DNA of 64,000 nucleotides from an uncultured Flavobacteriaceae bacterium (GCA_905181615.1 CAJIYH010000001.1:1-64000), one strand, 5' to 3'; positions 16,599-23,767 are shown, counted from the first letter of the stretch. Notes: generated from the sequence alone by a model not told the origin. Made by a program: numbers and translations.

Positions 16599-17021
16599 TT
16601 AAGATTTTCGGTCTTTCAAAGTAAATATAACTAACAATAGAGAACTGATTGTGAAAAGGAATAGACCAAATTTAGGATCAACACTCCCACTAACCGAAGC
16701 AGAGTAATCACCATAAGTAGAAGACGATGAAACTCCAGACGAGTTCATTGTTAAAAGATAATATATTCCATCTATTAACATTAATACTCCTAAGATCCAG
16801 GTGTACTTCAATTTTTTAAAACTGGAGTACAAAGATCCCAACCCCATTAATAAACCTATAATACCGACTCCTAGTGTAATCCCTGAAAGATTTCCACTAC
16901 TGGCACTTGATGATCCAAAACTTCCCATATTGACTGACGCAGATGACTCAGCCCATGGAAAAAAAGTTGACATCATACAGACTATTGAAAAAAGTAATCC
17001 TAGCTTATTTGAATTTTTCAT
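16599..17021 (-). CDS. Four-helix membrane protein
   Basis: 140 residues with about four hydrophobic segments (5-22, 48-66, 74-92, 118-135) and two serine/glycine-rich loops (SVNMGSFGSSSASSG, SSGVSSSSTYGDYSAS). No conserved family recognised. First gene of the minus-strand run 14235-17021. Confidence 0.55.
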   Translation of the reverse strand: MKNSNKLGLLFSIVCMMSTFFPWAESSASVNMGSFGSSSASSGNLSGITLGVGIIGLLMGLGSLYSSFKKLKYTWILGVLMLIDGIYYLLTMNSSGVSSSSTYGDYSASVSGSVDPKFGLFLFTISSLLLVIFTLKDRKS

Positions 17022-17121
17022 AATTATGTTTTTTAAATTAATAATAAATTTAATGATCTATTAAAAAGTATCCAACTCTTGCAATATATTGCGATTATAT
17101 ATTTTCAATCCTTTTAAGAAC
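17022..17121. other. Promoter-side spacer
   Basis: AT-rich; it should contain the minus-strand promoter of the membrane protein gene. No gene seen. Confidence 0.3.
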
Positions 17122-17147
17122 AACTTATATTAAATCTAATATAAGTT
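17122..17147. repeat. 26-bp inverted repeat, copy 2 (perfect)
   Basis: Arms AACTTATATTA and TAATATAAGTT match perfectly around AATC. Directly upstream of a ParB-like gene fragment. Confidence 0.75.
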
Positions 17148-17329
17148 CTTCAAGAGATATCGTTTCTAAAGAAATGGGAATCTCTTCCTCTCAACTTCAT
17201 CAATTGATTTTTATTCATAAACATCATCCTGAACACATAGAACTTTTAGATAAAGGAATACATACTGTAAACCAATCTTATCTTCAAATACAAAGAGAAC
17301 TTAACTTAGAGTTTTCAAACTCTCTATAA
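17148..17329 (+). pseudogene. ParB-like / HTH domain fragment
   Basis: Reads SRDIVSKEMGISSSQLHQLI, then FIHKHHPEHIELLDKGIHTV and NQSYLQIQRELNLEF. This is the helix-turn-helix part of ParB-like proteins, often the N-terminal partner of mobile-element methyltransferases. No start codon or N-terminal nuclease part remains. Confidence 0.6.
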
Positions 17330-17578
17330 ACTTGAACCTTAAACTTCTTCTAACCTATTCATTGTTTACCATATCAGATTTATAATAAAATCATTTTTGT
17401 ACCTACCGGTGAAACCTCAACTATTATTTGTAATCTACTAACCGATGTCTTTCCCACTAACTAACTTTCGTCCCTCATGGGTGAACTCCTCTTTACCCCA
17501 TGTTGGAGAGAAGGTTACACTTATAAGTATAGAAAGTTTTAGAAAACGATAAAAAATGATTGAAAATAGTGTAGAATC
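17330..17578. other. Non-coding stretch
   Basis: No gene seen. Some amphipathic readings occur, but none longer than about 50 codons with a plausible start. Confidence 0.3.
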
Positions 17579-17604
17579 AACTTCTGTTAGATTTAACAGA
17601 GGTT
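17579..17604. repeat. 26-bp inverted repeat, copy 3
   Basis: Arms AACTTCTGTTA and TAACAGAGGTT around GATT, the complement of the AATC spacer, so this copy is inverted relative to the other two. Confidence 0.65.
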
Positions 17605-17606
17605 GT

Positions 17607-17665
17607 TAGTACCCCACCAAACAACTTAGTACCCAAAAGGGACTAAAACAGTACCCCGGGGTACT
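17607..17665. promoter_or_regulatory. Cluster of GTACCCC palindromes
   Basis: TTAGTACCCC at 17607, then an imperfect palindrome TTAGTACCC-AAAA-GGGACTAA, then a perfect 16-bp palindrome AGTACCCCGGGGTACT. Three related half-sites within 60 bp look like an operator array for a dimeric regulator. The next open frame starts at 17712. Confidence 0.5.
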
Positions 17666-17738
17666 ATCGATCTATTTATATATCGTGATAATCATATAGT
17701 TATAAACAGTAATGAGTACAGGTGGGACCACCAGTAAA

Positions 17739-17975
17739 ATCAAGCCTTCACGTAAAGTGGGGGCTTTTTTTATTTCCAACACTCACTTAATACTCACTTC
17801 AGCAGTCTATTTCATTTGTCGATTAACACCAGTAAAACCGTCTAAATCATCAAAAGACGTCAGATAATGAAAACAAGCTTTAAAAACAGTTTTGTACATT
17901 GTATTGATAAATCTAGATATTATGAAAAAAGCACTTCTTCTTTTACTGTTAGTTCCTATGGTTTCTTTTGGGCAA
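17739..17975 (+). repeat. 236-bp duplicated module, copy 2
   Basis: Same as 1-237 with a 1-bp insertion before the start codon (AAATCTAG) and two changes in the signal-peptide codons. It begins with the terminator hairpin at 17743-17771. Confidence 0.85.
17867..17924 (+). repeat. Leader repeat A, copy 6
   Basis: The one-base insertion relative to copy 1 puts the upstream ATG out of frame with the gene, which supports a non-coding role for the leader. Confidence 0.8.
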
Positions 17976-18371
17976 AATATTGAATACGTTAACAGCAAAG
18001 AGCACAAGCTCTCTGGTATGCCATTCTCCCAAGCAACTATTGTTAATGGTATTATTTATCTATCAGGACAAATAGGAGAGGTTAATAATGTTGTTGTAGA
18101 GGGTGGTATTGGTCCTGAAACGAAGCAAGCCTTGGGTAATATCAAAAATATTTTGAAGGATATGGAACATTCAGTAGAGGATATATTTAAATGCACCTGT
18201 ATGTTGTCTAATATTAAGGATTGGCCCGAAATGTCAAAAGCATATGTGGAGTTTTTTAATAGAGAAAAGCTTCCCGCAAGAAGTGCTTTTGCAGGGAGTG
18301 GTTTAGCCCTAGGTGCAAAAGTGGAAATAGAATGTTTGGCATTATATAAAGGGATAAAAATAAACAAATAG
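17922..18371 (+). CDS. Exported RidA/YjgF-family protein
   Basis: 149 residues; the mature part (about 130) matches Rid proteins: GMPFSQATIVNGIIYLSGQIG near the start, the middle QALGNIKNILKD, and the signature PARSAF with the arginine that defines active RidA imine/enamine deaminases, then EIECLALYKG. RidA normally works in the cytosol on 2-aminoacrylate. Here an N-terminal signal peptide (1-18, same as in the genes at 184 and 1481) sends it to the periplasm or outside. The signal-peptide DNA belongs to the shared 236-bp module, so the targeting has probably been acquired by fusion. Confidence 0.8.
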   Translation: MKKALLLLLLVPMVSFGQNIEYVNSKEHKLSGMPFSQATIVNGIIYLSGQIGEVNNVVVEGGIGPETKQALGNIKNILKDMEHSVEDIFKCTCMLSNIKDWPEMSKAYVEFFNREKLPARSAFAGSGLALGAKVEIECLALYKGIKINK

Positions 18372-18476
18372 CCTTAAAATAAACTTTGCCTAAGTTCAAA
18401 CACGAAATAGATGAGGTTAAAGACCTGCCTTTGTTTGTGGATTAACTGACAGAAATACTTCTTGTTAGGGTCTCAT
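18372..18476. other. Spacer with a phage-like plus-strand peptide end
   Basis: Contains KHEIDEVKDLPLFVD and stop (18396-18444), related to TDEVEDLPLFVE at 2929 and 12278. No complete gene. Confidence 0.4.
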
Positions 18477-18737
18477 TGAAGCGCAACCGGTTTTAGTGGT
18501 ACAGATCCTAACTTAGTATTTGGCGTAGGAGATACAATAAGTTTTATTGTTGACGCCTCTGGTCATCCTTTTTACCTCAAGACCGCAGCAGGAACAGGAA
18601 CGGGAGATACCATAAGTGGCGTTTCAAATAACGGTACAGAAAGTGGAACAATTGTTTGAACACCAACCTCAGCTGGAACATTCTATTATCAGTGCTAACT
18701 TCATGCAGAAATGGTAGGGACGATTACTATTCAGTAA
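18477..18737 (+). pseudogene. Cupredoxin (plastocyanin-like) domain remnant with two internal stops
   Basis: Reads TGFSGTDPNLVFGVGDTISF, then DASGHPFYLKTAAGTGTG, then SGTIV-stop-TPTSAGTFYYQC-stop-LHAEMVGTITIQ. His in GHPFY, Cys in YYQC, His in LHAEM and Met in EMVG are the four copper ligands of a blue-copper fold. One stop replaces a tryptophan codon and the other the residue after the ligand cysteine, so the gene is dead although the sequence is otherwise well kept, which suggests recent inactivation. Confidence 0.65.
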
Positions 18738-18744
18738 TTTTATT

Positions 18745-18843
18745 TCATAAAAAACTTGTTTTTTGGTCGTTTTTGAGCGTTTTTGAGCGTTTTTTTATCA
18801 ATTTTGAGTGATTTTAGCCATTTTTCGTGTTTTTTAGATTAAT
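18745..18843. repeat. Phased T-tract block D, copy 2 (predicted curved DNA)
   Basis: Eight T-runs centred near 18781.5 minus 20 and onward at spacings of 10.5, 10, 11, 10.5, 10, 9.5 and 9.5 bp. Sequence between runs differs from copy 1 in places while the phase is kept. Confidence 0.8.
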
Positions 18844-18861
18844 TCAAGGAGGTTTTTCTCT

Positions 18862-18951
18862 TCAGTAAGGTTTTGTTAGTAAGCTACAGCGCTAAACCCT
18901 GATTTTATTGAGATTATATGGATTATGATCCCCCCCTTTTGTTTGGGGGTC
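18862..18951. repeat. Block E, copy 2
   Basis: Same as 11968-12062 with about ten differences; hairpin arms GATCCCCCC and GGGGGTC. Only about 20 bp separates it from block D, whereas in copy 1 an HTH gene lies between them. Confidence 0.8.
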
Positions 18952-18979
18952 TAAATATAGTTAGGGGGGTAAACCTGCA

Positions 18980-19001
18980 TCATTACCATTTGACCTTTAG
19001 A
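18980..19001. repeat. Partial terminator block B
   Basis: CATCATTACCATTTGACC and TTTA, without the hairpin, 60 bp before a small membrane gene. Confidence 0.55.
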
Positions 19002-19059
19002 TGATTATTTTAATGTAACTTTTTTACTCTTTAAACGTCTAACTATTATATTAGATATT

Positions 19060-19245
19060 ATGAAAAAAATCTATTACAACATTGCGGTTGGATTAACTAT
19101 ATTAAATCTTGCTGAAATTGCTATCAGAAAATTTACTGATTTCGGCTTTATACTTCCTAAAACTCTAAAATTAGTTTCAATAACGGTAGCTTTATTATTC
19201 TTTGGAATACATTACTACAATACTATCCAAAACGATAGTAAATAA
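19060..19245 (+). CDS. Small two-helix membrane protein
   Basis: 61 residues: hydrophobic segments at about 5-22 and 37-54 with a short loop (KFTDFGFILPKTLK). Similar in design, but not in sequence, to the duplicated protein at 3017. The start is preceded by TATATTAGATATT, the same end as in leader A, although the palindromic core is missing. Ends at block B copy 4. No family known. Confidence 0.5.
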   Translation: MKKIYYNIAVGLTILNLAEIAIRKFTDFGFILPKTLKLVSITVALLFFGIHYYNTIQNDSK

Positions 19246-19313
19246 AAAACCCCCACCAAAAGCAACTGCTAAGTGAGGGCTAAAAAAGCATCAATACCAC
19301 TTTACCTTTATTT
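19243..19313. repeat. Terminator block B, copy 4
   Basis: Arms CCCCCACC and AGTGAGGG, tail ending TTTACCTTTATTTA, then directly a DUF5681-type tail (19312-19345, minus: IFKQLDIDVIE and stop). Confidence 0.75.
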
Positions 19314-19346
19314 ATTCAATAACGTCAATGTCTAATTGCTTAAATA

Positions 19347-19718
19347 TTAGCTATTCTGTTTCTGTTGTTTAATTAATTTTATAACTGCCCAGGCAGAGGT
19401 CATCATTTCAGGATACTGTGAAGCAAAATATGTTTGCGCTTGAACAGTCATGTCGTCAAGGTCATCCCAGCTATTTGCATATGCCAGAATTTTATATTGA
19501 AACCCTGCTCCTGTGTGGTGCTGTAAAGCCCTTACATTAGTGCATTTTTCGCTTTGTTTAAATCCATCGTAAAAGATAAAAAACATTTTTTCAGCCTCTA
19601 AAACAGAAGCTGATTGAGCCACTTCAAAGTGTAGTTCATAAACAAATCTGTCTTTTTCTTGAGCAGAAATTGTTAAAGCCATCAATAAAAATGACCCCAT
19701 TAAGATTAGTTGTTTCAT
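19347..19718 (-). CDS. Secreted protein of unknown family
   Basis: 123 residues; signal peptide 1-19 (ending TISAQ). The mature part (FVYELHFEVAQSASVLEAEK, FFIFYDGFKQSEKC, GFQYKILAYANSWDDLDDM) has the strand-helix-strand rhythm of a small alpha/beta barrel, possibly a dimeric ferredoxin-like fold. Its first strand resembles those of the proteins at 3460 and 22993 (Y-x-V/L-x-L/F-E-V). The last codons appear again at 25305-25340 without the rest of the gene. Confidence 0.55.
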   Translation of the reverse strand: MKQLILMGSFLLMALTISAQEKDRFVYELHFEVAQSASVLEAEKMFFIFYDGFKQSEKCTNVRALQHHTGAGFQYKILAYANSWDDLDDMTVQAQTYFASQYPEMMTSAWAVIKLIKQQKQNS

Positions 19719-19746
19719 AATTGTTTTTGTTAGTTATTGTTGTTTT

Positions 19747-19983
19747 TTGATTGATTTCAAATTATTTAATGATTTCAAGTTTTGGCTATATAATAGAGAA
19801 GAAATACAAAGTAGTGTTAAGCTTAAATATTTAGTAAATAAGAGGCTCATCATTATAAGAGACTTCTTGGTTCCCAATGTTAAAAATTATAAATCTGAAA
19901 TAATTGAAAAATTCAAATACTTTGACAGTGTAAATAATAGCTTTAAAAGCGAAAAATATTTTCTTTACTGGAAAATAAATTAA
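19747..19983 (+). CDS. Hypothetical protein, weak
   Basis: 78 residues, lysine-, phenylalanine- and isoleucine-rich, with no signal peptide or domain. It could be a fragment of a phage or restriction gene, or chance in AT-rich DNA. Confidence 0.25.
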   Translation: MIDFKLFNDFKFWLYNREEIQSSVKLKYLVNKRLIIIRDFLVPNVKNYKSEIIEKFKYFDSVNNSFKSEKYFLYWKIN

Positions 19984-20058
19984 ATCATCGTAAATAGGTA
20001 TTAAGCTAGGGTTAGGAGATAACAACGGTCAGAATTGAATCAGCTTGCACCGTTTCAT

Positions 20059-20091
20059 AAAAACCCCCTAGCACAAACACTAGAGGGTCTA
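20059..20091 (-). terminator. Terminator of the DUF5011 lipoprotein gene
   Basis: On the minus strand, ACCCTCTAG and CTAGGGGGT arms around TGTTTGTG, followed by TTTTTATG. Confidence 0.7.
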
Positions 20092-20112
20092 AAGATTGTA
20101 TTAAGTATCTTA

Positions 20113-21408
20113 TTAAAGAGCAGTGAAAGTATAAGTATCACCCTCCTCATTTTGTAAAATCAATAATGATTCGCTTAGGTCAAGAATTTTCATGACTTCT
20201 GCTTCTCCTTCTTCTAATATATAAAACATTTGATCGCCTGGCTCATCAATCCATTCCCATTCCCCGACTTCAACTTCATTTGGTTGGGAACCACCAGAAA
20301 ATACAAGATTATAACTCCCGTAAGCTGAGAATTGAAGATATGCAGAAGATGGGGGACTACAACCTTCAACTGCAGTTTCTACACAATTACCATCATTATC
20401 GCATTCTTCATAGTAACACCAATCTTCAAATAAATCAGCAAGGGCAATAGATTCACCATCTTCTGTAATTTCCAGTAAGCTCCAAGTATTGTTTATTAAT
20501 GTTACATGAGAAACTGGATCGACATAAGAAGTTCCGGTAGTGTCAGAACCTGTCTGAGAACTTGTTGAAGTGTTTGCAACAGCATAACTTTGTTCCATAG
20601 GCTCTTCTTTTCCAACATCAGAATAAGTTCCACTAAGCTCATTACAGGAATCAAAATCAGCAGTTTCAGGAATCGTTAAATTTACTGTAAAACTAGCTTC
20701 GATTTCATCGTTGATTTCGATAACATTAATATCAGTTAATGTAGCAATTACTACATCTACTTCTCCAGTGTAATAGTATAGGTCAACGCTACTAACTTTT
20801 CCTTCAGAGTCTTCATTTAATTCATATGGCCCAGAAACAGCATTAAATTCTCCGTCTAGATCTAGGGCCAGGTAATAAGTGGTGTCTGTAAATTCAATAA
20901 AATCAAATTCACAAGTGTTCAATTTAGAGCTATAGGAAGATTTTGAACTGCTTTCAGGAAAATTCCACTTTCCATTAATAGTACTCCTTGCTTCTGCGGG
21001 AGTTTGTTCTGATACTATTCCTGTAGCCGCTAATGCTGTAATTTTAGTCGCTACAGCTACAATAATTGTTCTGGTCAATTCTACTGAATTACCTGCTGCA
21101 TCTGAAACACTATATGTTAATATATATGTTCCTGGTGTAGAGGCGTCGACAGAACCAGAAGTTGTTATTGAACTGGATATGTCGCCATCAACATCATCTG
21201 AAGCCGAAGCTCCAGCATCTGTAAATGAATCTCCTTCTTCAATATTAATTGTGGAAGGACCAACTAGAGTAATTGTTGGAGCCACGGTATCAGGAACAAC
21301 TACTTCAGGAGTTACAACAACTGGAGCTGGAATTGGATCATCATCACCACCACATGAAACAATTAATGAGGTAAATAAAACCACTAATAAACAATACGTA
21401 TTTTTCAT
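20113..21408 (-). CDS. DUF5011-domain surface lipoprotein
   Basis: 431 residues from ATG at 21408. Lipobox ends at C19 (LIVSC), followed by GGDDDP, a typical flavobacterial surface-lipoprotein start. A proline/valine linker precedes one DUF5011/HYR-like immunoglobulin domain at about 45-120 ([43 protein letters not shown]). The rest has two beta-rich, acidic parts (about 140-270 and 290-431) resembling lipocalin-like domains, with a four-cysteine stretch (DWCYYEECDNDGNC). Its DUF5011 domain is close to the four in the protein at 26010. Probably an outer-surface binding or adhesion protein. Confidence 0.7.
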   Translation of the reverse strand: MKNTYCLLVVLFTSLIVSCGGDDDPIPAPVVVTPEVVVPDTVAPTITLVGPSTINIEEGDSFTDAGASASDDVDGDISSSITTSGSVDASTPGTYILTYSVSDAAGNSVELTRTIIVAVATKITALAATGIVSEQTPAEARSTINGKWNFPESSSKSSYSSKLNTCEFDFIEFTDTTYYLALDLDGEFNAVSGPYELNEDSEGKVSSVDLYYYTGEVDVVIATLTDINVIEINDEIEASFTVNLTIPETADFDSCNELSGTYSDVGKEEPMEQSYAVANTSTSSQTGSDTTGTSYVDPVSHVTLINNTWSLLEITEDGESIALADLFEDWCYYEECDNDGNCVETAVEGCSPPSSAYLQFSAYGSYNLVFSGGSQPNEVEVGEWEWIDEPGDQMFYILEEGEAEVMKILDLSESLLILQNEEGDTYTFTAL

Positions 21409-21511
21409 AATATGAATTTTTTTAATAATTATATACATTAAAGTTAGTGTTTTTAAAATAACCTTTATTTAATCAATAACATCTTTGACTCCTATAAGCT
21501 GAATCCATGAG

Positions 21512-21558
21512 CGCTTTAAAAACAGTTTTGTACATTGTATTGATAGATTAGATATATG
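21512..21558 (+). repeat. Leader repeat A, copy 7
   Basis: GCTTTAAAAACAGTTTTGTA then CATTGTATTGATAGATTAG; ends at the ATG at 21556 with a 2-bp shorter spacer (ATAT). The bases before it (CTGAATCCATGAGCGC) are also those inside the DUF5681 gene at 29176, so the leader has joined to a DUF5681 remnant here. Confidence 0.75.
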
Positions 21559-21675
21559 AAAAAGAGTTGGACGAAATGGGTAGAAGAAGAAAACAAAAAG
21601 AAAGGTTGGTGGGTTCCTATTGTTATTGCCCTTATTATATTTATTCAAGCTAAGGCGTATAAATCCTTTAGCTAA
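21556..21675 (+). CDS. Single-pass membrane micro-protein
   Basis: 39 residues: charged N-terminus with two tryptophans (KKSWTKWVEEENKKKGWW), then a hydrophobic helix (VPIVIALIIFIQA). A signal-anchor type protein. Its own leader A copy is the main reason for calling it real. No known family. Confidence 0.5.
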   Translation: MKKSWTKWVEEENKKKGWWVPIVIALIIFIQAKAYKSFS

Positions 21676-21713
21676 TTAGCTTTGAAAACAAGAGAGTCTT
21701 GTGATTATAAGTT

Positions 21714-21899
21714 TTAAAACCTCTTTCCAACAGAAATACCAGCCCTAACTATTCCAGCAGTTCTGCTAATTGAATCATCATCTTTTGACTTATATAATAA
21801 GTTCCTTCCAACTCCAAATAGTAATTCAAAAGTAAACCCTTTTCTATTGATCAATTTTCTACCCACAGCTAGTCCTGGTGCAATATCATCTATAGGTTT
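21714..21899 (-). pseudogene. Outer-membrane barrel (DUF3575-like) C-terminal remnant
   Basis: About 60 codons: IAPGLAVGRKLINRKGFTFE, then LLFGVGRNLLYKS, then AGISVGKRF and stop. This is the end of a flavobacterial barrel protein with the terminal phenylalanine. The 5' part is absent. Confidence 0.5.
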
Positions 21900-21920
21900 T
21901 TATTCCTTCCTTAAAAAGAG

Positions 21921-22067
21921 TCATTTTAAAACTTTAAGCAAAAAATAAATGCCCAACAAAGATAAACCGATAATCAATAGTATGTCAGCACCTTGCCAAG
22001 ACATGAGTTTAAATAGACAAGCAAAAATGCTGACAGATAATCCTAAATATTTAATCTTTACTAACAT
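21921..22067 (-). CDS. Small two-helix membrane protein with GldL-like motif
   Basis: 48 residues: LVKIKYLGLSVSIFACLFKL, then MSWQGADILLIIGLSLLGIY. The phrase FKLMSWQGADILLIIG resembles the FKIMHWPGAD motif of GldL and short relatives in Bacteroidota. Stand-alone proteins with this motif exist, but their function is not known. Confidence 0.5.
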   Translation of the reverse strand: MLVKIKYLGLSVSIFACLFKLMSWQGADILLIIGLSLLGIYFLLKVLK

Positions 22068-22116
22068 AATGTAAATATATGGGAAGAATAGTTGCAAACA
22101 TGTCAGGATTATATTC

Positions 22117-22287
22117 TCATATAATTAATTCATATAAAATATTGAAGTAAACAACAATATTAATAAGGTGTAAAACTCTATGAATCCATTTACCCCAATT
22201 TTTATCTCTTTTGCTAATGAAATAATTAGTCCTTGCTATGGCATAAAACCCAAGGTTTAAATAAAGAATAATTAGTAACTTTCCCAT
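22117..22287 (-). CDS. Small membrane-associated protein
   Basis: 56 residues with a first hydrophobic helix (KLLIILYLNLGFYAIA), a charged loop (SKRDKNWGKWIHR) and a second helix (VLHLINIVVYFNILYELII). No family recognised. It is 50 bp upstream of the GldL-like gene in the same direction. Confidence 0.4.
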   Translation of the reverse strand: MGKLLIILYLNLGFYAIARTNYFISKRDKNWGKWIHRVLHLINIVVYFNILYELII

Positions 22288-22365
22288 ACCCTAAAGGTAA
22301 AATTCTAATTACTAATTTCGCAAAATCATCCAAAGAACTGATAATTAACTTTAGTGGCGTTTTTT

Positions 22366-22440
22366 AAACCACAGGCATATCATCTTTAGTGAGTTCTAAC
22401 TTTCAATACACTTTACCAAGAATGAAACAAGCTAATTAGA
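22366..22440. repeat. Tail block C, copy 5
   Basis: Preceded by TTTAGTGGCGTTTTTTAAAC, then CACAGGCATATCATC and the extended ACTTTACCAAGAATG part as at 7592. Confidence 0.7.
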
Positions 22441-22858
22441 ATGTGTGTGTTTTTTTGGAAAATAAAACACTATCCAAGCTAAACCCGTCAGAACCTTTAA
22501 TAAAAATTATCAGAGTTAAAAATAAATAAATAAGAGATAATTCGCTTCCATCAATTCCTTTAGTAATTATATTACTTAAAGAAGCAATTAACATGGTAAA
22601 TAATAAAAGAAAGGCAGAAGGTCTAGTGAATAAACCAATCATAATAAATAATGCTACAATTGACTCAGAAAAGCTAGCCATAAACCCTAGGGGGATGCTT
22701 AAAAAATCCAATCCAATCAGTTCACTTAACCTTCCCCCTAGTCTATCCCATCGATCAGTGCCTGCTGTAATTTTACCAAATCCATGATAATAAAACATCA
22801 TACCTCCAGTAACTAATCTTAAAAATAAATTTAAAAATGTGTCTTTAATGTTTTTCAT
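22436..22858 (-). CDS. DoxX-family membrane protein
   Basis: 140 residues from ATG at 22858, with four membrane helices. The DoxX pattern is visible: FLRLVTGGMMFYYHGFGKIT at helix 1, ASFSESIVALFIMIGLFTRPSA at helices 2-3. DoxX proteins are associated with redox and thiol systems or quinone pathways in the inner membrane. A second, more distant DoxX-like gene stands at 24379. Confidence 0.75.
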   Translation of the reverse strand: MKNIKDTFLNLFLRLVTGGMMFYYHGFGKITAGTDRWDRLGGRLSELIGLDFLSIPLGFMASFSESIVALFIMIGLFTRPSAFLLLFTMLIASLSNIITKGIDGSELSLIYLFLTLIIFIKGSDGFSLDSVLFSKKTHTF

Positions 22859-22890
22859 AATAAATATATTTAGATTGTAATACAAGATAC

Positions 22891-22920
22891 TGAAAACAAG
22901 CTTTGAAAACAGTTTTTTGT
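22891..22920 (+). repeat. Degenerate leader repeat A, copy 8
   Basis: CAAGCTTTGAAAACAGTTTT then TTTG; only the core remains, about 75 bp before the gene at 22993. Confidence 0.55.
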
Positions 22921-22992
22921 TAAAGTCTTAAATTTGGTTGTGTTTTGCAATTTATTTTATAACTTTAATAATTAATCTTAAAAAAATTTAAA

Positions 22993-23679
22993 ATGAAAAA
23001 AGTATTTACAGTATTTAGTTTCCTCATTTCTTCCTTAGTGTTTTCGCAGAATTTTTATTGGTATGATGTTATGTTGGAGGTTGATTCTAAAGATGTATCA
23101 ACAGTTGCAGGCCTAGTAGATGGTTTTTATTCAAGTCACCCTAAACCTTCAAATGTAAAGGTTGAATTTTCTTCTATTCCGTTAAAAGGTACGAGTGAAA
23201 AAGCTACCCATATGATTGGAATTACTAGCGAATCATCACAATCCCTCGCTGATTATAGAAACTCATTAAAAGGCGGTGATTGGGACTTATACATTTCTAA
23301 AATGAGCAATTATGTAAAAAGCAGTAGAGCTGCTGCTGGAAGAGATTTGATTACTAATGGTTCAGAAACATCTTATCCTATTGGACAAGCGTGGGTTTTT
23401 AAAGTAAAAAACTTGCAATTAAATACAATGGTTCAGGCTTTTGGAAAACTCATAAAATCATACAAATTTGATGGATTTGTTGGAATGGGACAAATTGCTC
23501 ACGGAACAGACAATGGTGAAACTTTATATATTTATGGTACTTACTCTGATTTAAACTCAGCATTTAATTTTGGTCCACAAAGTGAAAATGACACTGCAGC
23601 TTTTGCAGAATTCTCAAAAACACTTGATACTGTAGAATTTTCAAAATCATTTACAAGAGTCCTTATAAAAGGGTATTAA
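22993..23679 (+). CDS. Secreted protein of unknown family
   Basis: 228 residues with signal peptide 1-18 (ending LVFSQ). The mature part has two similar halves, each opening with an aromatic strand (FYWYDVMLEV; IGQAWVFKVKN) and containing a glycine-rich turn (GFVGMGQIAHGTDNGETLYI), which suggests an internal duplication of an alpha/beta-barrel-like domain. No cysteines or catalytic motifs. Similar first strands occur in the proteins at 3460 and 19347. Followed by a terminator and block C. Confidence 0.6.
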   Translation: MKKVFTVFSFLISSLVFSQNFYWYDVMLEVDSKDVSTVAGLVDGFYSSHPKPSNVKVEFSSIPLKGTSEKATHMIGITSESSQSLADYRNSLKGGDWDLYISKMSNYVKSSRAAAGRDLITNGSETSYPIGQAWVFKVKNLQLNTMVQAFGKLIKSYKFDGFVGMGQIAHGTDNGETLYIYGTYSDLNSAFNFGPQSENDTAAFAEFSKTLDTVEFSKSFTRVLIKGY

Positions 23680-23689
23680 TTTTTTAAAA

Positions 23690-23718
23690 GCGTCACTAAC
23701 TAATTTTAGTGGCGTTTT
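23690..23718 (+). terminator. Terminator after the 22993 gene
   Basis: Arms GCGTCACTAA and TTAGTGGCGT with one mismatch, then seven Ts, running into tail block C. The 3' arm plus T-run alone recurs at 22350. Confidence 0.75.
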
Positions 23719-23719
23719 T

Positions 23720-23757
23720 TTAAACCACAGGCATATCCTCTTCAGTAAGTTCAGATA
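23720..23757. repeat. Tail block C, copy 6
   Basis: AACCACAGGCATATCC then TCTTCAGTAAGTTCAG; minus strand ELTEEDMPVV and stop. Confidence 0.7.
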
Positions 23758-23767
23758 CTTCTAAAAT

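Noticed and set aside
17712-17877. 54-codon gene starting MSTGGTTSKIKPSRK
   Set aside because: It crosses the strong terminator hairpin and leader A, and its second half is the duplicated non-coding spacer also present at 1-130.
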